Below, piece by piece: positions 10,555 through 21,395 of a DNA stretch of 50,694 nucleotides; the stretch's first letter is position 1, and each line of letters opens with the position of its first letter. The translations under genes were made by a program, and so were the position numbers. Under the pieces are notes generated by a model. That model ran no database searches. It worked only from the letters and a program-made list of their open reading frames with translations, and was not told the origin of the DNA. The stretch covers positions 1-50,694 of the forward strand of contig DDKN01000059.1 of the NCBI GenBank assembly GCA_002339725.1. Direction: 5' to 3'. The stretch is from Thiobacillus sp. UBA2597 (GTDB taxonomy: Bacteria > Pseudomonadota > Gammaproteobacteria > Burkholderiales > Thiobacillaceae).

Positions 10555-10558
<4 letters not shown>
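10331..10558 (-). CDS. Small single-pass membrane protein of unknown function (75 aa)
   Basis: The protein has a basic N-terminus (GQRRRIPRG), one transmembrane helix at about 18-36, and a proline-rich tail likely in the periplasm. The start is a GTG that overlaps the acsA stop as GTGA, so translation is probably coupled to acsA. pilU begins 19 nt downstream, making acsA, this gene and pilU look like one transcript. The family is not recognised; low complexity of the tail limits any homology argument. Confidence 0.6.
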
Positions 10559-12525
<1,967 letters not shown>

Positions 12526-12610
12526 GCGCGCACTCTCCTGCGGGTTCCAGAGGGGGCTGCCTCGGGGAATAATGTCGCCTGGCAACCCATTGTGAAGCGA
12601 CCATTATTTT

Positions 12611-15295
12611 ATGTCCGCGCCTTCGCCGCAAGAATCGATCGATCTCGCCAGCCGATACAGCCGCTATCTGCAGGGCCGGCTGGCCGCGCTGCCGGAACTG
12701 CGGGCCGCACTGGCAGCCGGTCTGGACCAACCTTTCAGCCGGGCCGAGATGGCCGCCCGGCTGGCCGGCCAGCCCTGGACCGACGAGGCCGGGCTCAAAC
12801 AGGCCCTGCGCCGGCTGCGCCAGGAGGTCATGTGTCGGGTGATCGTGCGCGACCTGTCGGGCCGGGCCGACCTGGCCGAGGTCACTCGCACCCTGACCGA
12901 CCTGGCCGAACTGGCGCTGCAGCAGGCCCTGGGCTGGCTGCAGGCCGATCTGGCCGCCCTCCATGGTCAGCCGCTCGATGCGGCGGGCCGGCCCCAGCAG
13001 CTGATCGTGGTCGGCATGGGCAAGCTGGGTGGCGGCGAGCTCAACGCCTCGTCCGACATCGACCTGATCTTCGTCTTTCCCGAAGACGGCCAGACCGAGG
13101 GACCGCGCAAACTGAGCAATTTCGAATTCTTCACCCGCCTGGGCAAGCGCCTGATCAACGCCATCGGCGAGCTGACCGGCGACGGCTTCGTGTTTCGGGT
13201 CGACATGCGCCTGCGGCCCTATGGCGACTCCGGGCCGCTGGTCTCCAGCTTCGCCATGCTGGAAGACTATTTCTACACCCAGGCGCGGGAATGGGAGCGC
13301 TACGCCTGGATCAAGGCCCGCGCCATCACGGGCGAGCGCATCGAGGAACTGGAGGCGCTGCGGCTGCCCTTCGTCTTCCGCAAGTACCTCGATTTCGGGG
13401 CGCTCAAGGCGATGCGCGAGTTGCATGCCCAGATCCGGCGCGAGGTGGCCCGGCGCGACCTGGCCGACAACATCAAACTGGGGCCGGGCGGCATCCGCGA
13501 GGTGGAATTCATCGCCCAGGTGTTCCAGTTGATCCGTGGCGGCAAGCAGCCCTCGCTGCGGGCCCGGCCCACCCGCACCATCCTGCACCAACTGGCCGCC
13601 TTCGAGCTGATGCCCGAGGCCATCACCAGCGAACTGGAGGCGGCCTATGTCTTCCTGCGCAATCTGGAACACCGCCTGCAATACCGCGACGACGCCCAGA
13701 CCCAGACCCTGCCGCACAGCCCGGAGGAGCAGGCCCTGCTGGCCGAGGCCATGGGCTGCGCCGACTACGGCGCCCTGCTGGAGCGGCTGGAACCGCTGCG
13801 GCGCAAGGTGAGCGGCCAGTTCGAGCAGGTCTTCGGCGCGCCCCAGGAGGACCAGTCGAGCCACCCCCTGGCCGGGCTGTGCGAGCTGCCGGAGGCGGCG
13901 GCCGAGGCCACGCTGGCCGAGCTGGGCTACCACGAACCCCGGGCTGCCCTCGAGCAACTGCAAGCCTTCCGCCGCAGTCAGCGCTACCAACAACTGCCCG
14001 CCGACAGCAAGAACGCGCTCGACAGCCTGCTGCCGCCCCTGATCGAGCTGGCCGGCCATTTTCCCAATGCCGAGGCGACCTTGAGCCGCATCCTCGCCCT
14101 GCTCGAGGCGATCGGCCGCCGGGCGCCCTATCTCGCCCTCCTGCGCGAATACCCGCAGAGCCTGAACCAGGTGGCCAAGATGCTCAGCGCCAGCCCCTGG
14201 GCGGCGCAGTATCTCAGCCGCCAGCCCCATCTCCTGGATGAACTGCTCGATGCCCGCGCCCTGTTCGCCGCGCCCGACTGGGCCCAGAAGCGGGCCGAGC
14301 TGCACCAGCGCCTGGCCGGCTTCGCCGGCGATGTCGAGCGCCAGATGGACGAGCTGCGTCAGTTCAAGCAGGCCGAGACCTTCCGCCTGCTGGCCCAGGA
14401 CCTGGCCGGCTTGTGGACGATCGAAAAGCTGTCCGACCACCTGGCCGATCTGGCCGACCTGATCCTGGCCGAGACCCTGGAGCTGGTCTGGGCCGGCCTG
14501 CCGGACAGGCACCGGGAGCGGCCGGCCTTCGCGATCATTGCCTACGGCAAGCTGGGGGGCAAGGAGATGGGCTATGCCTCCGATCTGGACCTGGTCTTCC
14601 TTTACGACGACCCCCACCCCGACGCCCAGGCGATCTACGCCAAGCTGGCCAAGCGACTGAACACCTGGCTGACCACCATGACCGGGGCCGGCGCCCTGTA
14701 CGAGACCGACCTCAGGCTGCGGCCGGACGGCGCGGCCGGCCTGCTGGTCAGCAGCACCGAGGCCTTCGAGGACTACCAGTTGCATCACGCCTGGACCTGG
14801 GAGCATCAGGCCCTGACCCGCGCCCGCTTCGTCTGCGGCGATGCCGCCGTCGGCCGCCGCTTCGATGCCATTCGCCAGAGCGTGCTCTGCCAGGCACGCG
14901 ACCGGGCCAAATTGAAGCAGGACGTGCTGGCGATGCGCCAGAAGATGCACGAGGGCCACCCCAATCCCGGTCCGCTGTTCGACCTCAAGCACGATGCCGG
15001 CGGCCTGGTCGACCTGGAATTCGCCGTGCAGTTTTTGGTGTTGGCCGAGGCCGCCCGCCACCCCGAGCTGACGGCCAACATCGGCAACATCGCCCTGCTC
15101 AGGCGCGCGAGCGAGCTGGGATTGGTGCCGGCCGAGATCGCCCTGCCGGCGGCCGACGCCTACCGCGAGCTGCGCCGCCTGCAGCATCAGGTGAAATTGC
15201 AGGGCGCGGAATACGCCAGGGTGGAACCGGCCCAGGTGGCCGAGACCGCGGCCGCGGTCAGGCGCCTCTGGCAGGCCGTGTTCGGTGAAGCTTAA
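12611..15295 (+). CDS. glnE: Bifunctional glutamine synthetase adenylyltransferase/adenylyl-removing enzyme
   Basis: GlnE adds or removes AMP on glutamine synthetase in response to PII state and glutamine. The 894-residue product has both nucleotidyltransferase domains: GMGKLGGGELNASSD at about 135-149 followed by IDLIF (removing activity), and AYGKLGGKEMGYASD at about 644-658 followed by LDLVFLYDD (adding activity). The length is normal for the family. No Shine-Dalgarno sequence is evident before the ATG, so initiation may be weak. The stop overlaps the stop of the converging HD-GYP gene by 3 bases. Confidence 0.96.
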   Translation: MSAPSPQESIDLASRYSRYLQGRLAALPELRAALAAGLDQPFSRAEMAARLAGQPWTDEAGLKQALRRLRQEVMCRVIVRDLSGRADLAEVTRTLTDLAELALQQALGWLQADLAALHGQPLDAAGRPQQLIVVGMGKLGGGELNASSDIDLIFVFPEDGQTEGPRKLSNFEFFTRLGKRLINAIGELTGDGFVFRVDMRLRPYGDSGPLVSSFAMLEDYFYTQAREWERYAWIKARAITGERIEELEALRLPFVFRKYLDFGALKAMRELHAQIRREVARRDLADNIKLGPGGIREVEFIAQVFQLIRGGKQPSLRARPTRTILHQLAAFELMPEAITSELEAAYVFLRNLEHRLQYRDDAQTQTLPHSPEEQALLAEAMGCADYGALLERLEPLRRKVSGQFEQVFGAPQEDQSSHPLAGLCELPEAAAEATLAELGYHEPRAALEQLQAFRRSQRYQQLPADSKNALDSLLPPLIELAGHFPNAEATLSRILALLEAIGRRAPYLALLREYPQSLNQVAKMLSASPWAAQYLSRQPHLLDELLDARALFAAPDWAQKRAELHQRLAGFAGDVERQMDELRQFKQAETFRLLAQDLAGLWTIEKLSDHLADLADLILAETLELVWAGLPDRHRERPAFAIIAYGKLGGKEMGYASDLDLVFLYDDPHPDAQAIYAKLAKRLNTWLTTMTGAGALYETDLRLRPDGAAGLLVSSTEAFEDYQLHHAWTWEHQALTRARFVCGDAAVGRRFDAIRQSVLCQARDRAKLKQDVLAMRQKMHEGHPNPGPLFDLKHDAGGLVDLEFAVQFLVLAEAARHPELTANIGNIALLRRASELGLVPAEIALPAADAYRELRRLQHQVKLQGAEYARVEPAQVAETAAAVRRLWQAVFGEA

Positions 15296-16428
15296 GCGCC
15301 GAGCGGGTCCTCGCCAAAGCGCCGCTGGATCTCCTCCACCTCGGCCCGGTTGGCGCTCAGGGCCTCGACACAGTCGGGGTCGAGCTTGACCCCGCTCAAT
15401 TGCTTGAGCAGGGCGAAGGCCTCGTCGTTGCTCCAGGCCGCCTTGTAGGGCCGGCGGCTGGTCAGGGCGTCGAACACGTCGGCCACGGCGACGATGCGCG
15501 CCTCGATCGGGATCTCATCGCCCTTGCGGCCATAGGGATAGCCGCTGCCGTCGTAGGCCTCGTGATGCAGCTCGGCGATGTTGCGCAGGACGTCGATATG
15601 GGGCTGCTGGCCCAGGTCGAAATTGCCCAGCATGGCGTCGATCAGTTCCCGGCCGCGGGCGGCGTGGCCCTTCATCGCCTCGTACTCGGCCTCGGTCAGC
15701 TTGCCCGCCTTGAGCAGGATGTCGTCCGGGATGCCGATCTTGCCCACGTCGTGCAGGGGCGAGAAGACGAAGATGTGTTCGATCCGTTCGTCGTCCAGGC
15801 CATACTTGTCGGCCAGACTGCGTGCGATCAGGCGGGCATAGCGCGACATGCGGTCGAGGTGGGCGCCGGTCTCGGAATCGCGCGCATGCATCATGTCGCG
15901 CGCGGTCTTGACCGAGGCGAGCAGGGTGCGCAGGGCGCTCAGGTCCTGGATGATGGTGAGCGAGATCAGGTGCCCGAAGGGGTCGATCTGGTGCAGCACC
16001 TCCTCGCTGAACACGCCTTCCTGCATGGAATTGAAGAAGACGAAGCCGAAGAACTCGCCCCGGCTGTACATGGGCATGGTGTAGCTGGCACGATAGCCGG
16101 CCGCGTCGATCTTCCGGGCGTGGTCGTGCTGGCTGAAGCGGAAGATGGCCAGATCGTTCACCACCCGCGGCCGCCGGGCCTCGACGATCTCGAGCAGCGA
16201 GGGCGATTCCGCCAGCCTGGCCTGGTAATGGGCCAGCGGGGTGTCCGGCCCGCTGCTGAGGAAGGTCTTGAGCAGGTCGGTCTTGGGGTCGTGGATGGCG
16301 CAGGCGATCCGGTCGAGGAAAGGGAAACGCGCCTTGAGGACCTGGTGGATATAGCTCAGCTTGTCGGCCAGATTGGCATTCGAACCCAGCCGGTCCAGAG
16401 CGTCTTCATGATCGAACATGCCTAACAT
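15292..16428 (-). CDS. HD-GYP cyclic-di-GMP phosphodiesterase with N-terminal GAF-like domain
   Basis: The 378-residue cytoplasmic product has a GAF-like sensor at about 15-170 and an HD-GYP domain at about 175-378. The metal/catalytic residues are present: SETGAHLDRM, HDVGKIGIPDD (HD at 226-227) and HHEAYDGSGYP (288-298). It should hydrolyse c-di-GMP and so favour motility over biofilm; a signal for the GAF domain cannot be deduced. Start taken at 16428 (ATG of MLGMFDH); the next ATG at 16419 is equally possible, and the longer frame upstream has poor coding character. Confidence 0.87.
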   Translation of the reverse strand: MLGMFDHEDALDRLGSNANLADKLSYIHQVLKARFPFLDRIACAIHDPKTDLLKTFLSSGPDTPLAHYQARLAESPSLLEIVEARRPRVVNDLAIFRFSQHDHARKIDAAGYRASYTMPMYSRGEFFGFVFFNSMQEGVFSEEVLHQIDPFGHLISLTIIQDLSALRTLLASVKTARDMMHARDSETGAHLDRMSRYARLIARSLADKYGLDDERIEHIFVFSPLHDVGKIGIPDDILLKAGKLTEAEYEAMKGHAARGRELIDAMLGNFDLGQQPHIDVLRNIAELHHEAYDGSGYPYGRKGDEIPIEARIVAVADVFDALTSRRPYKAAWSNDEAFALLKQLSGVKLDPDCVEALSANRAEVEEIQRRFGEDPLGA

Positions 16429-16578
16429 CGCGAACCCCGGCGTGGCCGGCCCTTCTATGCACCGGGCTCGAATGTGACCAAAAGCCGCCAGGCTGTCAAA
16501 CCGGCCGACCGTCCGGGCGCGCCCCTCTGATTCCCGGCCCATCCCGTTCGCCCCATACGGCGGCGCCGCCGATTACGG

Positions 16579-16584
16579 TAGAAT
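16579..16584 (+). promoter_or_regulatory. Candidate -10 box of ilvE
   Basis: TAGAAT lies 36 nt before the ilvE ATG in the short gap divergent from the HD-GYP gene. I see no matching -35, so only the -10 is offered. Confidence 0.35.
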
Positions 16585-16619
16585 GCCGCTTTTCGCAGCA
16601 TTCCCAGGAGTTTCGCATC

Positions 16620-17540
16620 ATGTCCATGGCCGACCGCGACGGTTTCATCTGGTATGACGGCAAATTGGTGCCCTGGCGCGAGGCCACCACCCATGTCCTG
16701 ACCCACACCCTGCACTACGGCATGGGCGTGTTCGAGGGCGTGCGCGCGTACAAGACCGACAAAGGCCCGGCCATCTTCCGCCTGCAGGAGCATACCGACC
16801 GCCTGTTCCGCTCGGCCCACATCCTGGGCATGAAGATGCCGTTCGACAAGGCAACCCTGAATGCGGCCCAGCTGGAAGTGGTGCGGGCGAACCAGCTGGA
16901 ATCCGGTTATCTGCGGCCGATGGCCTTCTACGGCGCCGAGGCCATGGGCATCTCGGCCAAGACCCTGTCCACCCACGTCATCGTCGCGGCCTGGCCCTGG
17001 GGTGCCTATCTCGGCCAGGAGGCCCTGGAGAAGGGCATCCGGGTCAAGACCTCCTCCTTCTCCCGGCACCACGTCAACATCACCATGTGCAAGGCCAAGG
17101 CCAACGGCAACTACATGAACTCCATCCTCGCCCACCGCGAGGCCGAGCACGACGGCTACGACGAGGCCCTGCTGCTCGACGTCGACGGCTTTGTGGCCGA
17201 GGGGTCGGGCGAGAACATCTTCATCATCCGCCGCGGCAAGCTCTACACACCGGAACTGACCAGCGCCCTGGAGGGCATCACGCGCGACACCATCATCCAG
17301 CTCGCCGGCGAGCTGGGTATCCCCGTGATCGAAAAGCGCATCACGCGTGACGAGGTCTATGCCGCCGACGAGGCCTTTTTCACCGGCACCGCCGCCGAGG
17401 TCACCCCGATCCGCGAACTGGACAACCGCACTATCGGCGAGGGTAGGCGCGGTCCGATCACCACCAAACTGCAAGCCATGTATTTCGACTGCGTGCACGG
17501 CCGCGCGAGCAAGCACGCCGATTGGCTGTCCCACGTTTGA
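16620..17540 (+). CDS. ilvE: Branched-chain amino acid aminotransferase
   Basis: This fold-type IV PLP enzyme catalyses the last step of leucine, isoleucine and valine synthesis with glutamate as amino donor. The 306-residue product has the PLP lysine K160 in the segment CKAKANGNYMNS, the substrate loop LHYGMGVFEGVRAY, and EGSGENIFI for cofactor phosphate binding. AGGAG lies 9 nt before the ATG. A small zinc-finger gene follows 11 nt downstream and is likely co-transcribed. Confidence 0.95.
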   Translation: MSMADRDGFIWYDGKLVPWREATTHVLTHTLHYGMGVFEGVRAYKTDKGPAIFRLQEHTDRLFRSAHILGMKMPFDKATLNAAQLEVVRANQLESGYLRPMAFYGAEAMGISAKTLSTHVIVAAWPWGAYLGQEALEKGIRVKTSSFSRHHVNITMCKAKANGNYMNSILAHREAEHDGYDEALLLDVDGFVAEGSGENIFIIRRGKLYTPELTSALEGITRDTIIQLAGELGIPVIEKRITRDEVYAADEAFFTGTAAEVTPIRELDNRTIGEGRRGPITTKLQAMYFDCVHGRASKHADWLSHV

Positions 17541-17551
17541 AAGGACGCGCA

Positions 17552-17752
17552 ATGAGCCAGACCCTGCACACCGAACGCGTTGTCGAGGTCAGCGAGAAGG
17601 ACCTGCCGCTGCACTGCCCGTTGCCGGCGGAAACGGTGTGGAACGCCCACCCCCGGGTGTTTCTGCCGATCGAAGCCAAGGGCGAGGCACGCTGTCCCTA
17701 TTGCGGCACCCTGTACCGGCTCAAGGGTGGGCCGGTCGCCGGCCATCACTGA
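17552..17752 (+). CDS. Small CHCC-type zinc-finger protein
   Basis: The 66-residue product matches the zinc-finger family related to the NDUFS6-like zf-CHCC domain. Putative ligands are the cysteine in LHCPLP, the histidine in NAHPRVFLP, and the pair in CPYC. Such proteins are common next to ilvE in betaproteobacteria; their role is not settled. The start ATG at 17552 has AAAGGA upstream and replaces a 10-residue longer frame that runs back into ilvE. It converges with hemN. Confidence 0.82.
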   Translation: MSQTLHTERVVEVSEKDLPLHCPLPAETVWNAHPRVFLPIEAKGEARCPYCGTLYRLKGGPVAGHH

Positions 17753-17755
17753 GCC

Positions 17756-19126
17756 TCAGACGGTTCGGGAGTAACGCGGCTTCTCGGTGTCCGCCTGCCT
17801 GAGATAGGCGTCGAAGCACATGGCGATGTTGCGCAGAAACAGCCGGCCCTTGTCGGTCACGGCGATCCGGCCCGGCTCCAGCTGCACCAGGCCGTCGGCC
17901 TGGATCGGCTCCAGGTCGGCCAAGGCGTCGGCGAAGTAGTCGCCGAAGTTCACCCCCCAGCGCTTTTCGAATTCCGCCTTGTCCAGCTCCAGGTCGCACA
18001 TGACCTTGGTGATGGCATCGCGCCGGATCTGGTCGTCGCGCGACAGCCGCAGGCCGCGCTCCACCGCCAGCCCGCCGGCCGCCACCTTGGCCTGGTAAGC
18101 CTTCACGTTTTTTTCGTTCTGCACGTAGACCGCCGGCGTCTGGCTGATGGCCGAGGCGCCGAAGGCGTAGATGTCGCAGTGTTTGTGCGTGGTATAGCCC
18201 TGGAAATTGCGCCACAGGGTCCTGTTTTGCTGCGCCTTGACCATCTCGTCGGTCGGCTTGGCGAAGTGATCCAGGCCGATGTTGACGTAGCCGGCCGCGC
18301 CCAGCCGGTCGTAGATCAGCTGCTGCAGTTCGAGCCGGGTGGCGAAGCTGGGCAGCGCGGTCTCGTCGATCAGCTTCTGGTGCTTTTTCAGCCAGGGCAC
18401 GTGGGCATAGGAGAACACCGCCAGCCGGTCGGGCGACCAGATGAGCACCTGGTCCAGGGTCTTGGCAAAGCTCGCCACCGTCTGATGCGGCAGGCCGACG
18501 ATCAGATCCATGTTGATGCTGGCAAAGCCGTGGGCCCGGGCCCAGCCGTAGACCTGGTCGATCAGGGCGGCCGGCTGGATGCGGTTGACCGCCTTCTGCA
18601 CCCGCTCGTCCAGGTCCTGCACGCCCATGGACAGGCGGTTGAAGCCGACCTCGCGCAGGGCGGCGAAATGCTCGGCCGTCAGCTCGCGCGGATCGACCTC
18701 GCAGCCCATCTCGGCGTCGTCGGCGATCCTGAACTGCTGGCGGATGGCCCGACCCAGGCGCAGAATTTCGGCCGGCTTGAGATACGTCGGCGTGCCGCCG
18801 CCCCAGTGCAACTGTTCGACCCGGCGCGCCGGATCGGCCAGGGCCGCCACCGTGGCCATCTCCTTTTCCAGATAGTCGAGATAGGACATGGCCTTGGCGT
18901 AATCGCCGGTCGCCACCATATTGCAGCCACAGTAGTAGCAGAGCGTGTCGCAGAAGGGGATGTGAAAATAGAGCGAGAGACCGCGCTCCAGGTCCTGCGA
19001 GGCCGCGAGCTCGGCGCGCCAGTCCTGCTCGGTGAAGCCGGGATGGAAATAGGGGGCCGTGGGATAGGAGGTGTAGCGCGGCCCCGGCTTGCTGTATTTT
19101 TCCAGCAGGGCGGTAAGATCGGACAT
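17756..19126 (-). CDS. hemN: Oxygen-independent coproporphyrinogen III dehydrogenase HemN
   Basis: This radical-SAM enzyme converts coproporphyrinogen III to protoporphyrinogen IX without oxygen. The 456-residue product is the length of true HemN. The [4Fe-4S] motif is FCDTLCYYCGC (C59, C63, C66, with C68 following), preceded by SYPTAPYF. The GGGTPTYL SAM motif and the C-terminal HemN domain are present. Start at 19126 (MSDLTALLEKY); the frame runs further upstream, but that part lies antisense to the next gene. It supplies haem for the cytochromes matured by the ccm operon at 40-47 kb. Confidence 0.94.
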   Translation of the reverse strand: MSDLTALLEKYSKPGPRYTSYPTAPYFHPGFTEQDWRAELAASQDLERGLSLYFHIPFCDTLCYYCGCNMVATGDYAKAMSYLDYLEKEMATVAALADPARRVEQLHWGGGTPTYLKPAEILRLGRAIRQQFRIADDAEMGCEVDPRELTAEHFAALREVGFNRLSMGVQDLDERVQKAVNRIQPAALIDQVYGWARAHGFASINMDLIVGLPHQTVASFAKTLDQVLIWSPDRLAVFSYAHVPWLKKHQKLIDETALPSFATRLELQQLIYDRLGAAGYVNIGLDHFAKPTDEMVKAQQNRTLWRNFQGYTTHKHCDIYAFGASAISQTPAVYVQNEKNVKAYQAKVAAGGLAVERGLRLSRDDQIRRDAITKVMCDLELDKAEFEKRWGVNFGDYFADALADLEPIQADGLVQLEPGRIAVTDKGRLFLRNIAMCFDAYLRQADTEKPRYSRTV

Positions 19127-19191
19127 GATGTACTCGCGGAACCCGTACGCGCGCGCCGGGCAAGGATCCGTTTCCGGATAGACCAGTCTTG

Positions 19192-19221
19192 ATTTTATGA
19201 GGGCGATCGCCAGAAAAGCAA
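19192..19221 (-). promoter_or_regulatory. Candidate sigma-70 promoter of hemN
   Basis: On the minus strand TTGCTT (19216-19221) and TAAAAT (19192-19197) are separated by 18 nt, giving a leader of about 60 nt. An ATCAA half-site lies just downstream of the -10, but a full FNR palindrome is not present. Confidence 0.45.
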
Positions 19222-19225
19222 GCCG

Positions 19226-19663
19226 ATGAAGCCGACCGAACCCAGCCAGTTCGCCACGCCGGAAGCCGCCGAGGCGGCCTTTTACGCAGCCTTCGAGCAG
19301 GCCGACGCCATGGCCATGATGCAAGTGTGGGATGCCGCGGCCGATATCACCTGCATCCACCCCATGGGTCGGGCGGTGAGCGGCCTGGCCGAGGTCAGCC
19401 GGGGCTGGCGCGAGATCTTCGCCTCCGAACTGCGCCTGCGCTTCACGCGCGAACCGGTGCAAATGGTGCAGTCGGCCGATCTGGCGGTGAGCGTGCTGTA
19501 CGAACACATTCAGGTCGCCGGCGAGGCCAAGCCGCGCCCGCCCATGCTGGCGACCAATGTCTATCGCCGCACCGCCCAGGGCTGGCGCCTGGTGCTGCAT
19601 CACGCCTCACCCGCTGTGGTCGAGATCGCAGAGGGGTCGACGGCGATCGCCGCCTTGCATTAG
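19226..19663 (+). CDS. NTF2/SnoaL-like protein (DUF4440 type)
   Basis: The 145-residue product shows the cone-shaped NTF2-like pattern: an N-terminal helix pair with EAAFYAAFEQADAMAMMQVW, then DITCIHPMGRAVSG, and four strands ending with GWRLVLHHASP. Many such proteins bind small hydrophobic ligands or dimerise without being enzymes; the conserved D and H in this family do not prove catalysis. It is divergent from hemN across 99 bp. The reaction is unknown. Confidence 0.78.
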   Translation: MKPTEPSQFATPEAAEAAFYAAFEQADAMAMMQVWDAAADITCIHPMGRAVSGLAEVSRGWREIFASELRLRFTREPVQMVQSADLAVSVLYEHIQVAGEAKPRPPMLATNVYRRTAQGWRLVLHHASPAVVEIAEGSTAIAALH

Positions 19664-19830
19664 AAATGCTTGCCCTCGGCCGTGGGCGGGATTACGCTGC
19701 GAATTCAGGCAGTCACGGATATATTTAAGACAGCCAGGTAGTCTGATCAGACTATTCAAGAGCGTGGTTGATTAATGATCGATATGCTATATTTCATTTC
19801 AAGTTTATGACGCTTTGCTGAACCTCCCTG
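19664..19830. other. AT-richer intergenic stretch, possible small RNA body
   Basis: No ORF is supported. The sequence is more AT-rich than its surroundings and includes a TTGATT and a TATATT about 14 nt apart, then the pyrimidine-rich stretch ACCTCCCTGACC just before two terminators. It could be the decayed end of the NTF2-like transcript or a short RNA gene. Confidence 0.35.
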
Positions 19831-19851
19831 ACCGCCGCAATGGCGGTTTTT
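19831..19851 (+). terminator. First of two tandem Rho-independent terminators
   Basis: A 6-bp stem (19831-19836 with 19842-19847) is followed by T's to 19851. It is weaker than the second terminator right behind it. Confidence 0.7.
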
Positions 19852-19853
19852 CC

Positions 19854-19886
19854 AGCGGCATCGGGTTTCCGATGCCGCTTTTTTTT
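19854..19886 (+). terminator. Second, strong Rho-independent terminator
   Basis: A perfect 11-bp stem (19854-19864 with 19869-19879), a 4-nt loop and eight T's. It insulates the downstream mutase-purine genes from whatever is transcribed from the left. Confidence 0.93.
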
Positions 19887-19903
19887 GCCCTGGCCGGCCG
19901 CGT

Positions 19904-19909
19904 TACAAT
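19904..19909 (+). promoter_or_regulatory. Candidate -10 box of the phosphomannomutase gene
   Basis: TACAAT stands 26 nt before the ATG and directly after the terminators, so a promoter is needed here. No clear -35 is visible at 17 nt. Confidence 0.4.
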
Positions 19910-19934
19910 CTCCCCATTCATCCGGGAGAACGCC

Positions 19935-21308
19935 ATGTCCTTACCCAGCCCAGCCATCTTCAAGGCCTATGACATCCGCGGCATCGTCGACCAGACCCTG
20001 ACCGAAGACGCCGTCGAGCAGATCGGTCGCGCCATCGGCTCCGAGGCCGCCGCGCGCCAGCAGCGTGCCATCGTCATCGGCCGCGACGGCCGCCTGTCCG
20101 GCCCGCGCCTGGCCGCCGCGCTGGCCCGTGGCATCCAGGCCGCCGGCATCGACGTGATCGACGTCGGCATGGTCGCCACGCCGATGACCTATTTCGCCGC
20201 CTATCACCTGGGCACGAATTCCGCGGTGATGGTGACCGGCAGCCACAACCCGCCGGACTACAACGGCCTGAAGATGGTGCTGGGCGGCGAGACCCTGTCC
20301 GGCGAGACCATCCAGGCCCTGCGCCGGCGCCTGGAGCAGGGCGATCTGGTCTCGGGCAGCGGCGGCTATCGCCAGCAGGATATCGGCCAGGACTACATTG
20401 CGCGCATCGTGGGCGACGTCAAACTGGCGCGGCCCATGCGCATCGCGGTCGACTGCGGCAACGGCGTGCCCGGCGCCTTCGCGCCCGCGCTCTACCGTGC
20501 CCTGGGCTGCGAGGTGGAGGAGCTGTTCTGCGAGGTCGACGGCAACTTCCCCAACCACCATCCCGACCCCTCGGTGCCGAAGAACCTGCAGGATCTGATC
20601 GCCCACCTCAAAACCGGCGAGGCCGAGATCGGCCTGGCCTTCGACGGCGACGGCGACCGCCTGGGCGTGGTGACCAAGGACGGCCACATCATCTATCCCG
20701 ACCGCCAGCTCATGCTGTTCGCCGACGACGTGCTCTCGCGCAATCCCGGTGCCCAGATCATTTTCGACGTGAAATCGACACGCCAGCTCTATCCCTGGAT
20801 CGAGCAGCGCGGCGGCAAGCCGGTGCTGTGGAAGACCGGCCATTCCTTCATCAAGGCCAAGATGAAGGAGAGCGGCGCCCTCCTGGCCGGCGAGATGAGC
20901 GGCCACATCTTCTTCAAGGAGCGCTGGTACGGCTTCGACGACGGCCTGTATGCCGGCGCCCGCCTGCTCGAATACCTGTCGAAGCAGGCCGACATCAACG
21001 CCACCCTGCACGGCCTGCCCGACACGGTGAACACCCCGGAGCTGCAGATCAAGATGCAGGAAGGCGAGCCGCACGCCCTGATCGCGCAGCTGCAACAAAG
21101 CGCGAAGTTCGAGGGCGCCAACGTCATCACCATCGACGGCCTGCGCGTGGAATACCCGGACGGCTTCGGCCTGATGCGCGCCTCCAACACCACGCCGGTG
21201 ATCGTGCTGCGCTTCGAGGCCGACAGCGAGGCCGCGCTCGCGCGCATCCAGGCGGCCTTCCGCCAGGTGCTGCTGGCCGCCCGGCCCGACCTCGCGCTGC
21301 CGTTCTGA
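19935..21308 (+). CDS. algC: Phosphomannomutase/phosphoglucomutase
   Basis: This alpha-D-phosphohexomutase interconverts mannose-6-P/mannose-1-P and glucose-6-P/glucose-1-P for LPS and polysaccharide precursors. The 457-residue product has the phosphoserine loop TGSHNP (S103), the Mg-binding FDGDGDR (237-243), the sugar-binding GEMSGH and the C-terminal phosphate-binding RASNTTP. Start at ATG 19935 with GGGAG upstream; the longer frame begins inside the terminators. It is followed by purE after 87 bp. Confidence 0.93.
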   Translation: MSLPSPAIFKAYDIRGIVDQTLTEDAVEQIGRAIGSEAAARQQRAIVIGRDGRLSGPRLAAALARGIQAAGIDVIDVGMVATPMTYFAAYHLGTNSAVMVTGSHNPPDYNGLKMVLGGETLSGETIQALRRRLEQGDLVSGSGGYRQQDIGQDYIARIVGDVKLARPMRIAVDCGNGVPGAFAPALYRALGCEVEELFCEVDGNFPNHHPDPSVPKNLQDLIAHLKTGEAEIGLAFDGDGDRLGVVTKDGHIIYPDRQLMLFADDVLSRNPGAQIIFDVKSTRQLYPWIEQRGGKPVLWKTGHSFIKAKMKESGALLAGEMSGHIFFKERWYGFDDGLYAGARLLEYLSKQADINATLHGLPDTVNTPELQIKMQEGEPHALIAQLQQSAKFEGANVITIDGLRVEYPDGFGLMRASNTTPVIVLRFEADSEAALARIQAAFRQVLLAARPDLALPF

Positions 21309-21395
21309 GCGGCGCCGCCCGCAGCCGGTTTTTGATCGGGCCGGGCGAGGCCGGTATCATTGCGTCTTTCGCCACGGCTATCGCGCGAGCCTCTT

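Noticed and set aside
19181..19200. FNR box in front of hemN
   Set aside because: Only one TTGAT/ATCAA half is present next to the -10; the second half does not match, so anaerobic FNR control is not supported.
21309..21395. Purine riboswitch or PurR operator before purE
   Set aside because: No conserved riboswitch core or convincing PurR-like palindrome is visible in this 87-bp gap.
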